DNA from: an uncultured Clostridia bacterium | GTDB lineage: Bacteria; Bacillota; Clostridia; TANB77; CAG-508 | Direction: 5' to 3' | Length of the DNA stretch: 12,447 bases | NCBI GenBank assembly: GCA_944386315.1 | Contig: CALXAS010000027.1 | Location: 1 to 12,447 of the forward strand | Part shown: one piece after another, positions 1 through 5,646 of the stretch | How positions within the stretch are numbered: position 1 is the stretch's first letter | Layout of the letters: every line of letters starts with the position of its first letter | Program-made: the position numbers and the translations under genes | Notes under the pieces: generated by a model | Databases searched by the model: none | What the model was told of the DNA's origin: nothing | What the model saw: the letters and a program-made list of their open reading frames with translations, nothing else

Positions 1-75
1 GGAGCGGAAAACGGGGCTCAAACCCGCGACCTCTGCCTTGGCAAGGCAGCGCTCTATCAACTGAGCTATTTCCGC
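1..75 (-). tRNA. tRNA-Gly (anticodon GCC)
   Basis: On the minus strand the sequence folds as a complete cloverleaf. The acceptor stem GCGGAAA pairs with TTTCCGC (69-75). The D arm contains AGCTCAGTTGATAGAGC. The anticodon stem CTGCC/GGCAG closes a TTGCCAA loop, giving anticodon GCC at 40-42. The T loop is TTTGAGC. The discriminator is U, usual for bacterial tRNA-Gly. The 3' end reads ...TCC at position 1, so an encoded CCA is probable, with its last A just outside the window. It lies downstream of the carboxypeptidase gene but has its own promoter. Its 5' end faces the T4SS genes, so an element integrated at its 3' end would lie beyond the left edge of the window. Confidence 0.97.
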
Positions 76-123
76 ATTTCTATCTTCTTTGTACATAGTA
101 TTATTTTTCGTGTCCATTCTTAT

Positions 124-142
124 GCTTTTTCTTCCAAAAAGC
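124..142 (-). other. hairpin at the 5' end of the pre-tRNA leader
   Basis: GCTTTTT (124-130) and AAAAAGC (136-142) form a perfect 7-bp stem with a 5-nt loop. In the minus-strand RNA it would sit almost exactly at the predicted transcription start of the tRNA leader. No U-tract follows it, so it does not look like a terminator for the upstream carboxypeptidase gene. A 5'-end stabilising or processing role is only a guess. Confidence 0.4.
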
Positions 143-149
143 AATTATT

Positions 150-178
150 ATGATAACAAAGTTTGATAGAAAAGTCAA
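150..178 (-). promoter_or_regulatory. sigma-A-type promoter of tRNA-Gly
   Basis: The minus strand has a -35 box TTGACT (173-178), a 17-nt spacer and a -10 box TATCAT (150-155), five of six matches to each consensus. The predicted start, near 143, leaves a leader of about 68 nt before the tRNA. It lies in the 141-nt gap after the carboxypeptidase stop, so the tRNA is probably transcribed independently. Confidence 0.75.
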
Positions 179-216
179 GGTTTTCTCGAAATTTTTATAG
201 GAAATCTAGTCTCCTT

Positions 217-1449
217 TTATGGAAAAACCGCTAAAAATTCTTGTATGTATGACCATATATCTTTTCTTTCTATTGTATTTTTAAGATAGATATCTATATA
301 CTCTATGATTTCCTCTTTATATTTTACAATTATATTCCCTATTTTTGTATTTTCTCTAACTGGTGCCTCATATTGGTAAACACAATGAAATTGTATTTCT
401 ATCTTATTCTCTTCTCCTTTTACTATACTTAAAGTTTCTTTTTCTATACTTCCTAATACTAATTCTGCCTGATTGTTTTTTGCTTTATATATGTATATGC
501 GCTTTTGATTCATTTGTTTCCATTTTTCAAATTCTTTTTCTATTTTTGTTTTTAAATCTATTGTTTCAAAATTTTCAAATGCATACTCGATTAATTTTAT
601 ACTATCTTGTGTTCTTTGCTTTTTTGTATCTGCCCCCAATACTACAACAATAATCTGTTTTCCATTTCGTGTAGTAGATGTAACCAAACACCTTCCTGCA
701 TTTCCTGTAAATCCTGTTTTTACACCATCTACACCATTTAAATTTCCTAACAATTCATTTGTATTATATAGCTCTCTTGCTACTCCGTTAATAGAAATCG
801 TTGCAGTCTTACTCGCTACAATATTTTTAAATGTCTCATTTTCTAAAGCATAATCTGTTAGCAGAGCTAATTCATATGCTGTTGTATAATGATTTTCATC
901 ATCTAATCCATGCGGTGTTACAAAATGTGTATTTTCTAGATTTAGTTCTTTTGCTTTTTCATTCATTAATGTAGCAAACCCCTCTACGTTTCCTCCTACA
1001 TGTTCAGCAAGTGCTACCGCAGTATCATTCCCGGAACGTAATAAAAGTCCGTATAATAGGTGCAGTACTGTAATTTTATCTCCCGTATTAATATGCAAAC
1101 AAGATCCTCCTGTATTTGCTGCTTTTTTGGATATAGTAACTACATCAGACAAATTGGCGTTTTCTAAAACAACAATAGCTGTCATTATCTTGGTAGTAGA
1201 TGCCATTGCTCTTTTCTCTGTTTCTTTTTTCCCCCATAATACTTGTTTTGTTTCTCTATCATAAATAACCGCAGCTCTACTATTGATAACTGGTTCATCT
1301 ACTGTTTCTCCTGCTGTTTCTACTACGATTTGTTGTATTTCACTTTCTTGCCATTCTTCTTCCTCTATATCATCTGCATATACTACTTTCGTTTGCAGCA
1401 ATACACACAAAATTAAAATTACACACCCTATTTGTTTGATTTTTTGCAT
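217..1449 (-). CDS. D-alanyl-D-alanine carboxypeptidase (peptidase S11, DacF-like low-molecular-weight PBP)
   Basis: This exported penicillin-binding protein should remove the terminal D-Ala from peptidoglycan pentapeptides at the outer membrane face. The 410 residues begin with a signal peptide (about 1-25, a basic start, a hydrophobic core and a VVYA-type cleavage region). The catalytic motifs are all present: STTK with nucleophile Ser84 and Lys87, SGN at 139-141, and DGVKTGFTG with KTG at 244-246. Further family signatures are HGLDD near 180 and AGRCLV near 251. Residues from about 295 form the beta-rich C-terminal domain of the family, and the last 20 or so could be an amphipathic membrane-anchoring helix. 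Length is normal for the family. ATG 1449 is preceded by AAGGTGA at 7 nt. The gene follows the 422-aa gene after 53 nt and is probably core genome. No spoIIA genes are visible, so the name dacF is not secured. Confidence 0.93.
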   Translation of the reverse strand: MQKIKQIGCVILILCVLLQTKVVYADDIEEEEWQESEIQQIVVETAGETVDEPVINSRAAVIYDRETKQVLWGKKETEKRAMASTTKIMTAIVVLENANLSDVVTISKKAANTGGSCLHINTGDKITVLHLLYGLLLRSGNDTAVALAEHVGGNVEGFATLMNEKAKELNLENTHFVTPHGLDDENHYTTAYELALLTDYALENETFKNIVASKTATISINGVARELYNTNELLGNLNGVDGVKTGFTGNAGRCLVTSTTRNGKQIIVVVLGADTKKQRTQDSIKLIEYAFENFETIDLKTKIEKEFEKWKQMNQKRIYIYKAKNNQAELVLGSIEKETLSIVKGEENKIEIQFHCVYQYEAPVRENTKIGNIIVKYKEEIIEYIDIYLKNTIERKDIWSYIQEFLAVFP

Positions 1450-1452
1450 TAT

Positions 1453-1491
1453 AAAATCACCTTTTACATTATATTTTCAAAGGTGACTTTT
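1453..1491 (-). promoter_or_regulatory. hairpin covering the carboxypeptidase Shine-Dalgarno sequence
   Basis: In the minus-strand RNA, UCACCUUU (from 1479-1486) pairs with AAAGGUGA (from 1457-1464), which is the ribosome binding site of the carboxypeptidase gene. The stem extends by four A-U pairs past one bulged base (1487). The loop is 14 nt (1465-1478). Folding would mask the site in transcripts coming through from the 422-aa gene. A TATAAT (1468-1473) lies in the loop. Used as a -10 box it would give transcripts without the 5' arm and with a free site, but no good -35 box is visible. A poor terminator for the 422-aa gene is an alternative reading. Confidence 0.45.
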
Positions 1492-1502
1492 ATGCTAAAA
1501 TT

Positions 1503-2771
1503 TTAGTATCTTCTTTCTCTCCTCTCTGCATCTCCCCATGGTGTTCTTTCCTCTTCTTGTTCCTCTTGTTTTTCTTGAGTTCTTTCTTTTTCTACTCTTT
1601 CTTTTGCTTGGTTTTCTGTTAGTTTTTCCTCTCCTATCATATAATTAAAAATGTCTATTGCCTCTTCTTTCGAATATCCCTGTTTTTGAAATTTTTTTAT
1701 AATCTCATCGGCATGTTCTACTAATTCCATTTCGTTATACTGTATTCCATCTTCTTCTATATTTGTGTTTTCCAATTTTTCATAGGCATCTGTGTGTTTA
1801 TCTGGATCCGCTTCTCCCGTTTCCATAGATGTTACTTCATTAATCTCATGCTCATTATAATCTCGTCCTTGAACTTCAATTTCATGAGCACTCCATTTTC
1901 CATTTTGTCCCTGTCTAGCTTCTTTTACCGATAAATAACCTTGCTCTATTGTCACAATTATTTTTACATCTCTCACATCTCCATCTGTATTTAATCCTTT
2001 TGTATCCATTACTTGATAAGGAACTATCTCTTCTACTTGACTTCCATCTTTTCCTATATCTACTATAGTATATGTTTGTGTCCTAGATGGTTCTATAAAT
2101 TGAGAATCTTCCCACTCTCCATTTTCATTAATATATCCAACTTTAATGATGCCATCTTTGTCTTCATAAAAAGTTAGTCCTTCTTTTGTTAATTCAGGAT
2201 GATCTTTATAAAAATTACTATCTTCTCTTACTGTTAAATATCGATTTTGAGGAATTCCCCTCTTCTCCATTATTTCTTTTACAACATTTTCTTTATCGTC
2301 TTGCTCTCCCTGTAACACTTCTTTACTTTTTTTAAGATATTGTTTTATTTCTTTTTCTGTCATTCGATGCTGTTGTTTTGTTTGATTCTTCTCCATGATT
2401 TCTTTAAAAGGTATACGGGTATCTTCTTGAATGCCTAACTTAGAGAAATATTCTCCAAATCTTTCTTTTAATATTTCTATATAATCTTTTTGAAATTCCA
2501 ACTCACCAAATTTATTTATTTTTCCTATTTTGATGTTATTTTCATCATATAATTCTATCCAATCTCTATTTTCTTTTTCTCCTTGTTCATTCATAATTTC
2601 TTCTGTCCCTTTTACTACAAAGGTGGTAGTTTGAAATCTTTCTGGTATTAACTCCATATCTTCTATATATTGAATAGAATCTATTTTTTGATTATCCCTT
2701 AATTCACTATTCCATATTTCATATAAAGCTACTATTTTTTCTTCTATGATTTTTATGCTCTTTTCTTCCAT
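1503..2771 (-). CDS. hypothetical acidic soluble protein, 422 aa, with basic C-terminal tail
   Basis: I do not recognise a family. The protein has no signal peptide and no membrane segment, so it should be cytoplasmic or a secreted substrate. It is very rich in Glu, Lys, Gln and Asp. Residues 1-170 look mostly helical and charged. About 175-310 looks beta-rich, with two Gly-containing turns (INENGEWED, GQNGKWSA). A compact helical segment (about 350-392) resembles a small three-helix module of UBA-like size. A Glu/Gln stretch (393-408) leads to the last residues TPWGDAERRERRY, a sharp switch to basic charge. ATG 2771 has AAAGGGGAAAAT in front. The gene follows the 100-aa membrane protein after 102 nt holding a hairpin, and is probably transcribed with it. 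Its place beside a T4SS and its basic tail allow a substrate or accessory role, but this is inference. Confidence 0.85.
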   Translation of the reverse strand: MEEKSIKIIEEKIVALYEIWNSELRDNQKIDSIQYIEDMELIPERFQTTTFVVKGTEEIMNEQGEKENRDWIELYDENNIKIGKINKFGELEFQKDYIEILKERFGEYFSKLGIQEDTRIPFKEIMEKNQTKQQHRMTEKEIKQYLKKSKEVLQGEQDDKENVVKEIMEKRGIPQNRYLTVREDSNFYKDHPELTKEGLTFYEDKDGIIKVGYINENGEWEDSQFIEPSRTQTYTIVDIGKDGSQVEEIVPYQVMDTKGLNTDGDVRDVKIIVTIEQGYLSVKEARQGQNGKWSAHEIEVQGRDYNEHEINEVTSMETGEADPDKHTDAYEKLENTNIEEDGIQYNEMELVEHADEIIKKFQKQGYSKEEAIDIFNYMIGEEKLTENQAKERVEKERTQEKQEEQEEERTPWGDAERRERRY

Positions 2772-2831
2772 ATTTTCCCCTTTCTAGCAAATTATTCTTT
2801 ATTGCCGTATTGTGATTTTCGGAAGGTAAGA

Positions 2832-2867
2832 GAACTTATGAAAGTGCAATCGCACTTTCATAAGTTC
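2832..2867. repeat. perfect 16-bp inverted repeat (hairpin) between two genes
   Basis: GAACTTATGAAAGTGC (2832-2847), a 4-nt loop, then its exact reverse complement (2852-2867). The minus-strand arm begins 6 nt after the stop codon of the 100-aa gene. Neither side is followed by a U-tract: the minus strand continues TCTTACCTTCC and the plus strand CTCTCTTTAGC. It is therefore an atypical terminator at best. An attenuator, an RNA-stabilising stem or a dispersed palindromic repeat are alternatives. The rest of the 2772-2873 gap shows only the ribosome binding site of the next gene. Confidence 0.8.
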
Positions 2868-2873
2868 CTCTCT

Positions 2874-3176
2874 TTAGCTGATGAAGAAGCGAATGGCCAC
2901 AAAAATTAGTTCCACAATAGCTATCACAAATGTAATAGCCCATTCTAACAACCGTGCCAAAGGATAAATGAAGATAAGTCCTAGAAGAAGCGTTATCCCT
3001 TCTTGAGTATAACTATTCATCCCCTCTTCTATACTTAATCCTCCTAGGACACCTATTCCAATTAGTATGGGACACCATAAAAATGATATTCTCATATCTT
3101 GCTGAAAACAAATGTAGATAAAGTACCCTAGCCAAGCTCCCTCTATTCCGAATAAAATCCGAAATACTGTTCTCAT
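2874..3176 (-). CDS. small integral membrane protein, 100 aa, unknown function
   Basis: A highly hydrophobic protein with about four likely membrane segments (near residues 4-24, 31-48, 59-76 and 79-98). The loops are very short, with one acidic loop (IEEGMNSYTQEG, about 49-60). There is no cleavable signal peptide, enzymatic motif or metal site. I do not recognise the family. ATG 3176 has an excellent AAAAGGAGGA site 4 nt upstream, and the gene has its own promoter (3229-3257) just past the terminator of the T4SS operon. It therefore starts a separate unit that probably runs into the 422-aa gene. Possible roles include a small membrane partner of that protein or an immunity or exclusion-like function. 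Nothing in the sequence decides between them. Confidence 0.85.
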   Translation of the reverse strand: MRTVFRILFGIEGAWLGYFIYICFQQDMRISFLWCPILIGIGVLGGLSIEEGMNSYTQEGITLLLGLIFIYPLARLLEWAITFVIAIVELIFVAIRFFIS

Positions 3177-3228
3177 CTTTTCCTCCTTTTTTTCTCCTTC
3201 TACTTGTGCGACATTTTGCCTTAATAAG

Positions 3229-3257
3229 ATTATAGCATACTTTCTAATTCAAGTAAA
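3229..3257 (-). promoter_or_regulatory. extended -10 promoter of the 100-aa/422-aa unit
   Basis: On the minus strand: -35 TTTACT (3252-3257), a 17-nt spacer ending in TGC, and a perfect -10 TATAAT (3229-3234). The TG one base upstream of the -10 box makes it an extended -10 promoter. The predicted start near 3222 gives a leader of about 45 nt ending in AAGGAGG and the ATG at 3176. It lies between the operon terminator and the 100-aa gene, so the second unit is transcribed independently of the T4SS block. Confidence 0.8.
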
Positions 3258-3290
3258 CCATACTATCTAGTTAATTTCTATATTAATAAG

Positions 3291-3333
3291 TAAAACAGAC
3301 AATTTTTCTTCCTATTAAAAATTGTCTGTTTTA
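3291..3333 (-). terminator. intrinsic terminator ending the T4SS operon
   Basis: A perfect 17-bp stem (3291-3307 with 3317-3333) with a 9-nt loop. In the minus-strand RNA the stem core is CAGACAAUUUUU/AAAAAUUGUCUG, with an A-tract before it and UUUUA at its base followed by CUUAUU. It begins only 6 nt after the stop codon of the last T4SS gene. The stem is nearly symmetrical with A and T tracts on both sides, so it could act in both directions. Only minus-strand genes are visible here. Confidence 0.85.
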
Positions 3334-3339
3334 TTTTTA

Positions 3340-4188
3340 TTAAGATACTCCAAATGCTAGTTCAAAATCTGTTCCTTCATTCAGTTGCATAATAATGGTA
3401 AGATTTTGTGATTCTTCTTCATTTGCTCTATTGGTTATTTGAATAGTTCCTTGGTAGATGGAGTTAATCTCATTAGAAAAACTTCCATAGTTAATATCAT
3501 TATAACGATATAGTCTAGATTCTATATACTGCTGAAAACTATTTTGTGTTGGGAAATTATTTTGTTTAAACCCTTCTGATAATACACTATATGCTGTTTT
3601 ATAATCTTTTGCATTAATCATTTGAAAGAATTTATCTATATTTAACATTACTTTCTGTTGTTCATTTGCAGTCGCATATTCTGTTTCAAATTTTTCTTGT
3701 GGTAATGTATAAGTATCTAAGGTTACTGTATAATCTAACAACGCTGTTTGGTCAAATATATATAAATTTTCATTTTGGTCTCTACATACAATTTGTGTAA
3801 TTCCTTCTGTTTCTTCGTTTACCATATAAGAATGTAACGTAGCCTCTTGTAATTCTTCTCTTATACTTTCTATATAATTTTGATATTCTTGCAAACTTCC
3901 AAAACGTTTTTCTCTATATTCTTGTTCTAATGCATTATAAGCAAGTTCTGGATTATACAATGCATCTTCTACATAAGTATAAAAATAAGTTCTGGCTATT
4001 TCTTCTTCTGATATTTCTGTATTGGTCCATGCATTTACTTCATTACTTTTTACTGGTTCTTGTATGGTATTTGCTATTATGTTTTCTTCACTTTCTTGTG
4101 ATGAACTAAAAACTAATACAATAAGCAAAGCAATAATGATAAGAGCTAATATTCCAAGGGTAATATTGATTATTCTATTGGATTTCAT
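3340..4188 (-). CDS. bitopic membrane protein with two repeated NTF2-like (VirB8/TcpC-type) ectodomains
   Basis: A 282-residue protein with an uncleaved membrane anchor (about 6-28) and an extracytoplasmic remainder. Two segments, residues 83-108 and 199-224, align without gaps. Both start with AY, have L at the fifth place and F in the middle, and end QxYIES (9 of 26 identical). This indicates an internal duplication. Similar motifs, with a helix carrying AYxxL before an aromatic strand, occur in the 315-aa protein. Two NTF2-like domains behind one membrane helix is the known architecture of TcpC/Orf13, the VirB8 counterpart in Gram-positive conjugation. I chose ATG 4188 because AGAGGTG lies 6 nt before it. 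A GTG three codons upstream (4197) overlaps that binding site. The gene is last in the operon, 13 nt after its neighbour and just before the terminator. The role is assigned from architecture and context, not clear sequence identity. Confidence 0.72.
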   Translation of the reverse strand: MKSNRIINITLGILALIIIALLIVLVFSSSQESEENIIANTIQEPVKSNEVNAWTNTEISEEEIARTYFYTYVEDALYNPELAYNALEQEYREKRFGSLQEYQNYIESIREELQEATLHSYMVNEETEGITQIVCRDQNENLYIFDQTALLDYTVTLDTYTLPQEKFETEYATANEQQKVMLNIDKFFQMINAKDYKTAYSVLSEGFKQNNFPTQNSFQQYIESRLYRYNDINYGSFSNEINSIYQGTIQITNRANEEESQNLTIIMQLNEGTDFELAFGVS

Positions 4189-4201
4189 TTTTTTCACCTC
4201 T

Positions 4202-5092
4202 CTATAATGAAATTGTTATTTCTTGCCCATTAATGGTAAATTGCAAAGATTCCGGAATATCTATATTGTTATTAAATTGCAATACTAGTTCTTTTTCTTG
4301 TGATGCTTGCAAAGTTTCTTCCATTTTTGTTTCATAGCTATTGCCTGTCTCTCCTATCATGTATACGGATTGATTTAGTTGCATCCCTTGTCCTGTCTTA
4401 TTTTGTATTTTTACTTTTATTTGAACATTATTCATGGTATATAATAATTCTTCTATTTCAATAGAGATATCTGTTGTTTCTTGTTTTATGGCTAGCTGGT
4501 CTCTTCCCATAAATCCAAATGGCATTACGGTAAAAGTTCCTGTATCTTTCCAATATTTTAGGGTAATGTAAAAATCTTTTTCTTCTGCTCTTTGTTCTCC
4601 TTGTTCTTGCATTTGATACACATAATCTTTCAATTCTTCTTCTGTATTAATTTCTGGCACATCTTCTGGATCTGCTTCTAAATCATCTCTAACTGTTCCA
4701 TAAATATAATATTTAATCACATTTTCTTCTTGTTGCATTCTCACTTTTCGCATAGTAAATATCTGTGCTCTTTCAAATGTATCTATCTTACTTAATAAAT
4801 TACTTGTTGTAACATCTAATGCTCTTTTATATTCTTCGTCTATCATTGTTGCTAACACTTCTGTATCTTGCTCTTGTACATAAATCAAATATTTATTAAC
4901 ACTTGATTTCAAATCATATAATACGTTACTATCTTGTAGAGGAGTTATTTCCTGTGTTTCTTCTGCTTGCGTATCTATTGTATTGGTTTCTGCCAAATCT
5001 ACTGCATGATTTGTATTAGTAGATAACATAACCGCTAATATTACTATTACTATAATTTCTATTATGATAGCTATTATTTTAATATATTTCAC
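4202..5092 (-). CDS. bitopic membrane protein with NTF2-like domain and C-terminal beta domain, T4SS accessory
   Basis: The 296 residues have an N-terminal membrane anchor (about 5-23), an acidic linker (30-55), an alpha/beta ectodomain (about 58-195) and a C-terminal beta domain (about 205-296). The C-terminal domain resembles that of the 315-aa protein upstream. Both have a VxIxxxNxTG-type start, a following Y(M/L)(I/L)G and GxxY pair, and end in a short EIT(I/L)-like strand. The first ectodomain helix (SSVNKYLIYVQEQDTEVLATM) has the layout of NTF2-like proteins and resembles the frameshifted neighbour (YVNTCLQRYMTAMKDEDEPV). The start is GTG 5092, supported by AGGAGG 8 nt upstream. The gene begins 14 nt after the preceding stop. 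It probably belongs to the VirB8/TcpC-like layer on the outer membrane face. No catalytic motif is seen. Confidence 0.7.
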   Translation of the reverse strand: MKYIKIIAIIIEIIVIVILAVMLSTNTNHAVDLAETNTIDTQAEETQEITPLQDSNVLYDLKSSVNKYLIYVQEQDTEVLATMIDEEYKRALDVTTSNLLSKIDTFERAQIFTMRKVRMQQEENVIKYYIYGTVRDDLEADPEDVPEINTEEELKDYVYQMQEQGEQRAEEKDFYITLKYWKDTGTFTVMPFGFMGRDQLAIKQETTDISIEIEELLYTMNNVQIKVKIQNKTGQGMQLNQSVYMIGETGNSYETKMEETLQASQEKELVLQFNNNIDIPESLQFTINGQEITISL

Positions 5093-5106
5093 TAGAAATA
5101 CCTCCT

Positions 5107-5632
5107 TTACTGAAATTTATTATATTGATTTTTTTCTACTGGAAGATAAGTTTGATAGCTTTGTTCTATTCTTCCATTTTCTATTTCTTCAAAATCTGTT
5201 TTCGTTAAAGATTGTATAGAAAAGGCATTGTTTGTATAATCTAAATTCAGCATGCAATAGATACTTTCTTCACCATCTAATACCGCTTGCACAAAGAAGA
5301 AACTTCCTGCTATATTTCTAACTTCATATGCTTTTTGTATCACTATATTGGATGTCTCTTCTACTGCTTTACCCTCTAATATATTATCTTCTGTTTTTTT
5401 GATACTACTCAATACCGGTTCATCTTCGTCTTTCATAGCAGTCATATATCTTTGTAGACAAGTATTTACATAGTTATAACTATCTGATCCACTTTCTACT
5501 TCTAAAAATTCTACTTCTTCTAACAATTCTGGCTCTTCCCTATATTTTTCTTGTTGTCCGGTTCATTATCATTAAGATTATAATGAGAAGGATAATCAAA
5601 ATTGCAATAGCTATTATCCACTTTTTTAGCAT
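5107..5632 (-). pseudogene. membrane-anchored T4SS accessory protein split by a one-base frameshift
   Basis: AAAGAGGTGACAGT leads into ATG 5632, which opens a 30-residue reading frame. The frame is almost entirely a membrane anchor (MLKKWIIAIAILIILL and onward, to RTTRKI) and stops at TAG 5540-5542. The next frame continues to TAA 5107 as a soluble ectodomain whose first useful codon is TTG 5526. Deleting one A from the A5 run (plus-strand T5 at 5545-5549) joins the two into a continuous 174-residue protein. It would have the anchor-plus-ectodomain plan of its neighbours, and its helix YVNTCLQRYMTAM resembles the 296-aa protein. The 14-nt and 14-nt spacings on both sides fit a normal operon gene. 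Alternatives are a sequencing error, or reinitiation at TTG 5526 behind GGGAAGAG, which would give an unanchored 139-residue product. A -1 shift would run into a stop at once. Confidence 0.8.
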
Positions 5633-5646
5633 ACTGTCACCTCTTT

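Noticed and set aside
124..142. Hairpin as the terminator of the carboxypeptidase gene
   Set aside because: It lies downstream of the tRNA promoter, at the predicted start of the tRNA transcript, and has no U-tract after it on the minus strand.
76..149. T-box or other riboswitch in the tRNA leader
   Set aside because: The leader is only about 68 nt and lacks the conserved T-box sequence and any terminator/antiterminator pair.
1503..2771. The 422-aa protein as relaxase, primase or coupling protein
   Set aside because: No HUH or Tyr-relaxase motif, no Walker A or B motif and no membrane segment can be seen.
4189..4197. GTG 4197 as start of the last T4SS protein
   Set aside because: The GTG is part of the AGAGGTG ribosome binding sequence itself. 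ATG 4188 has the correct spacing to it.
5540..5557. Programmed -1 ribosomal frameshifting at the A5 run to join the anchor and ectodomain
   Set aside because: The -1 frame hits a TAG soon after the run. Joining the two parts needs a +1 shift, and the run is too short to suggest transcriptional slippage.
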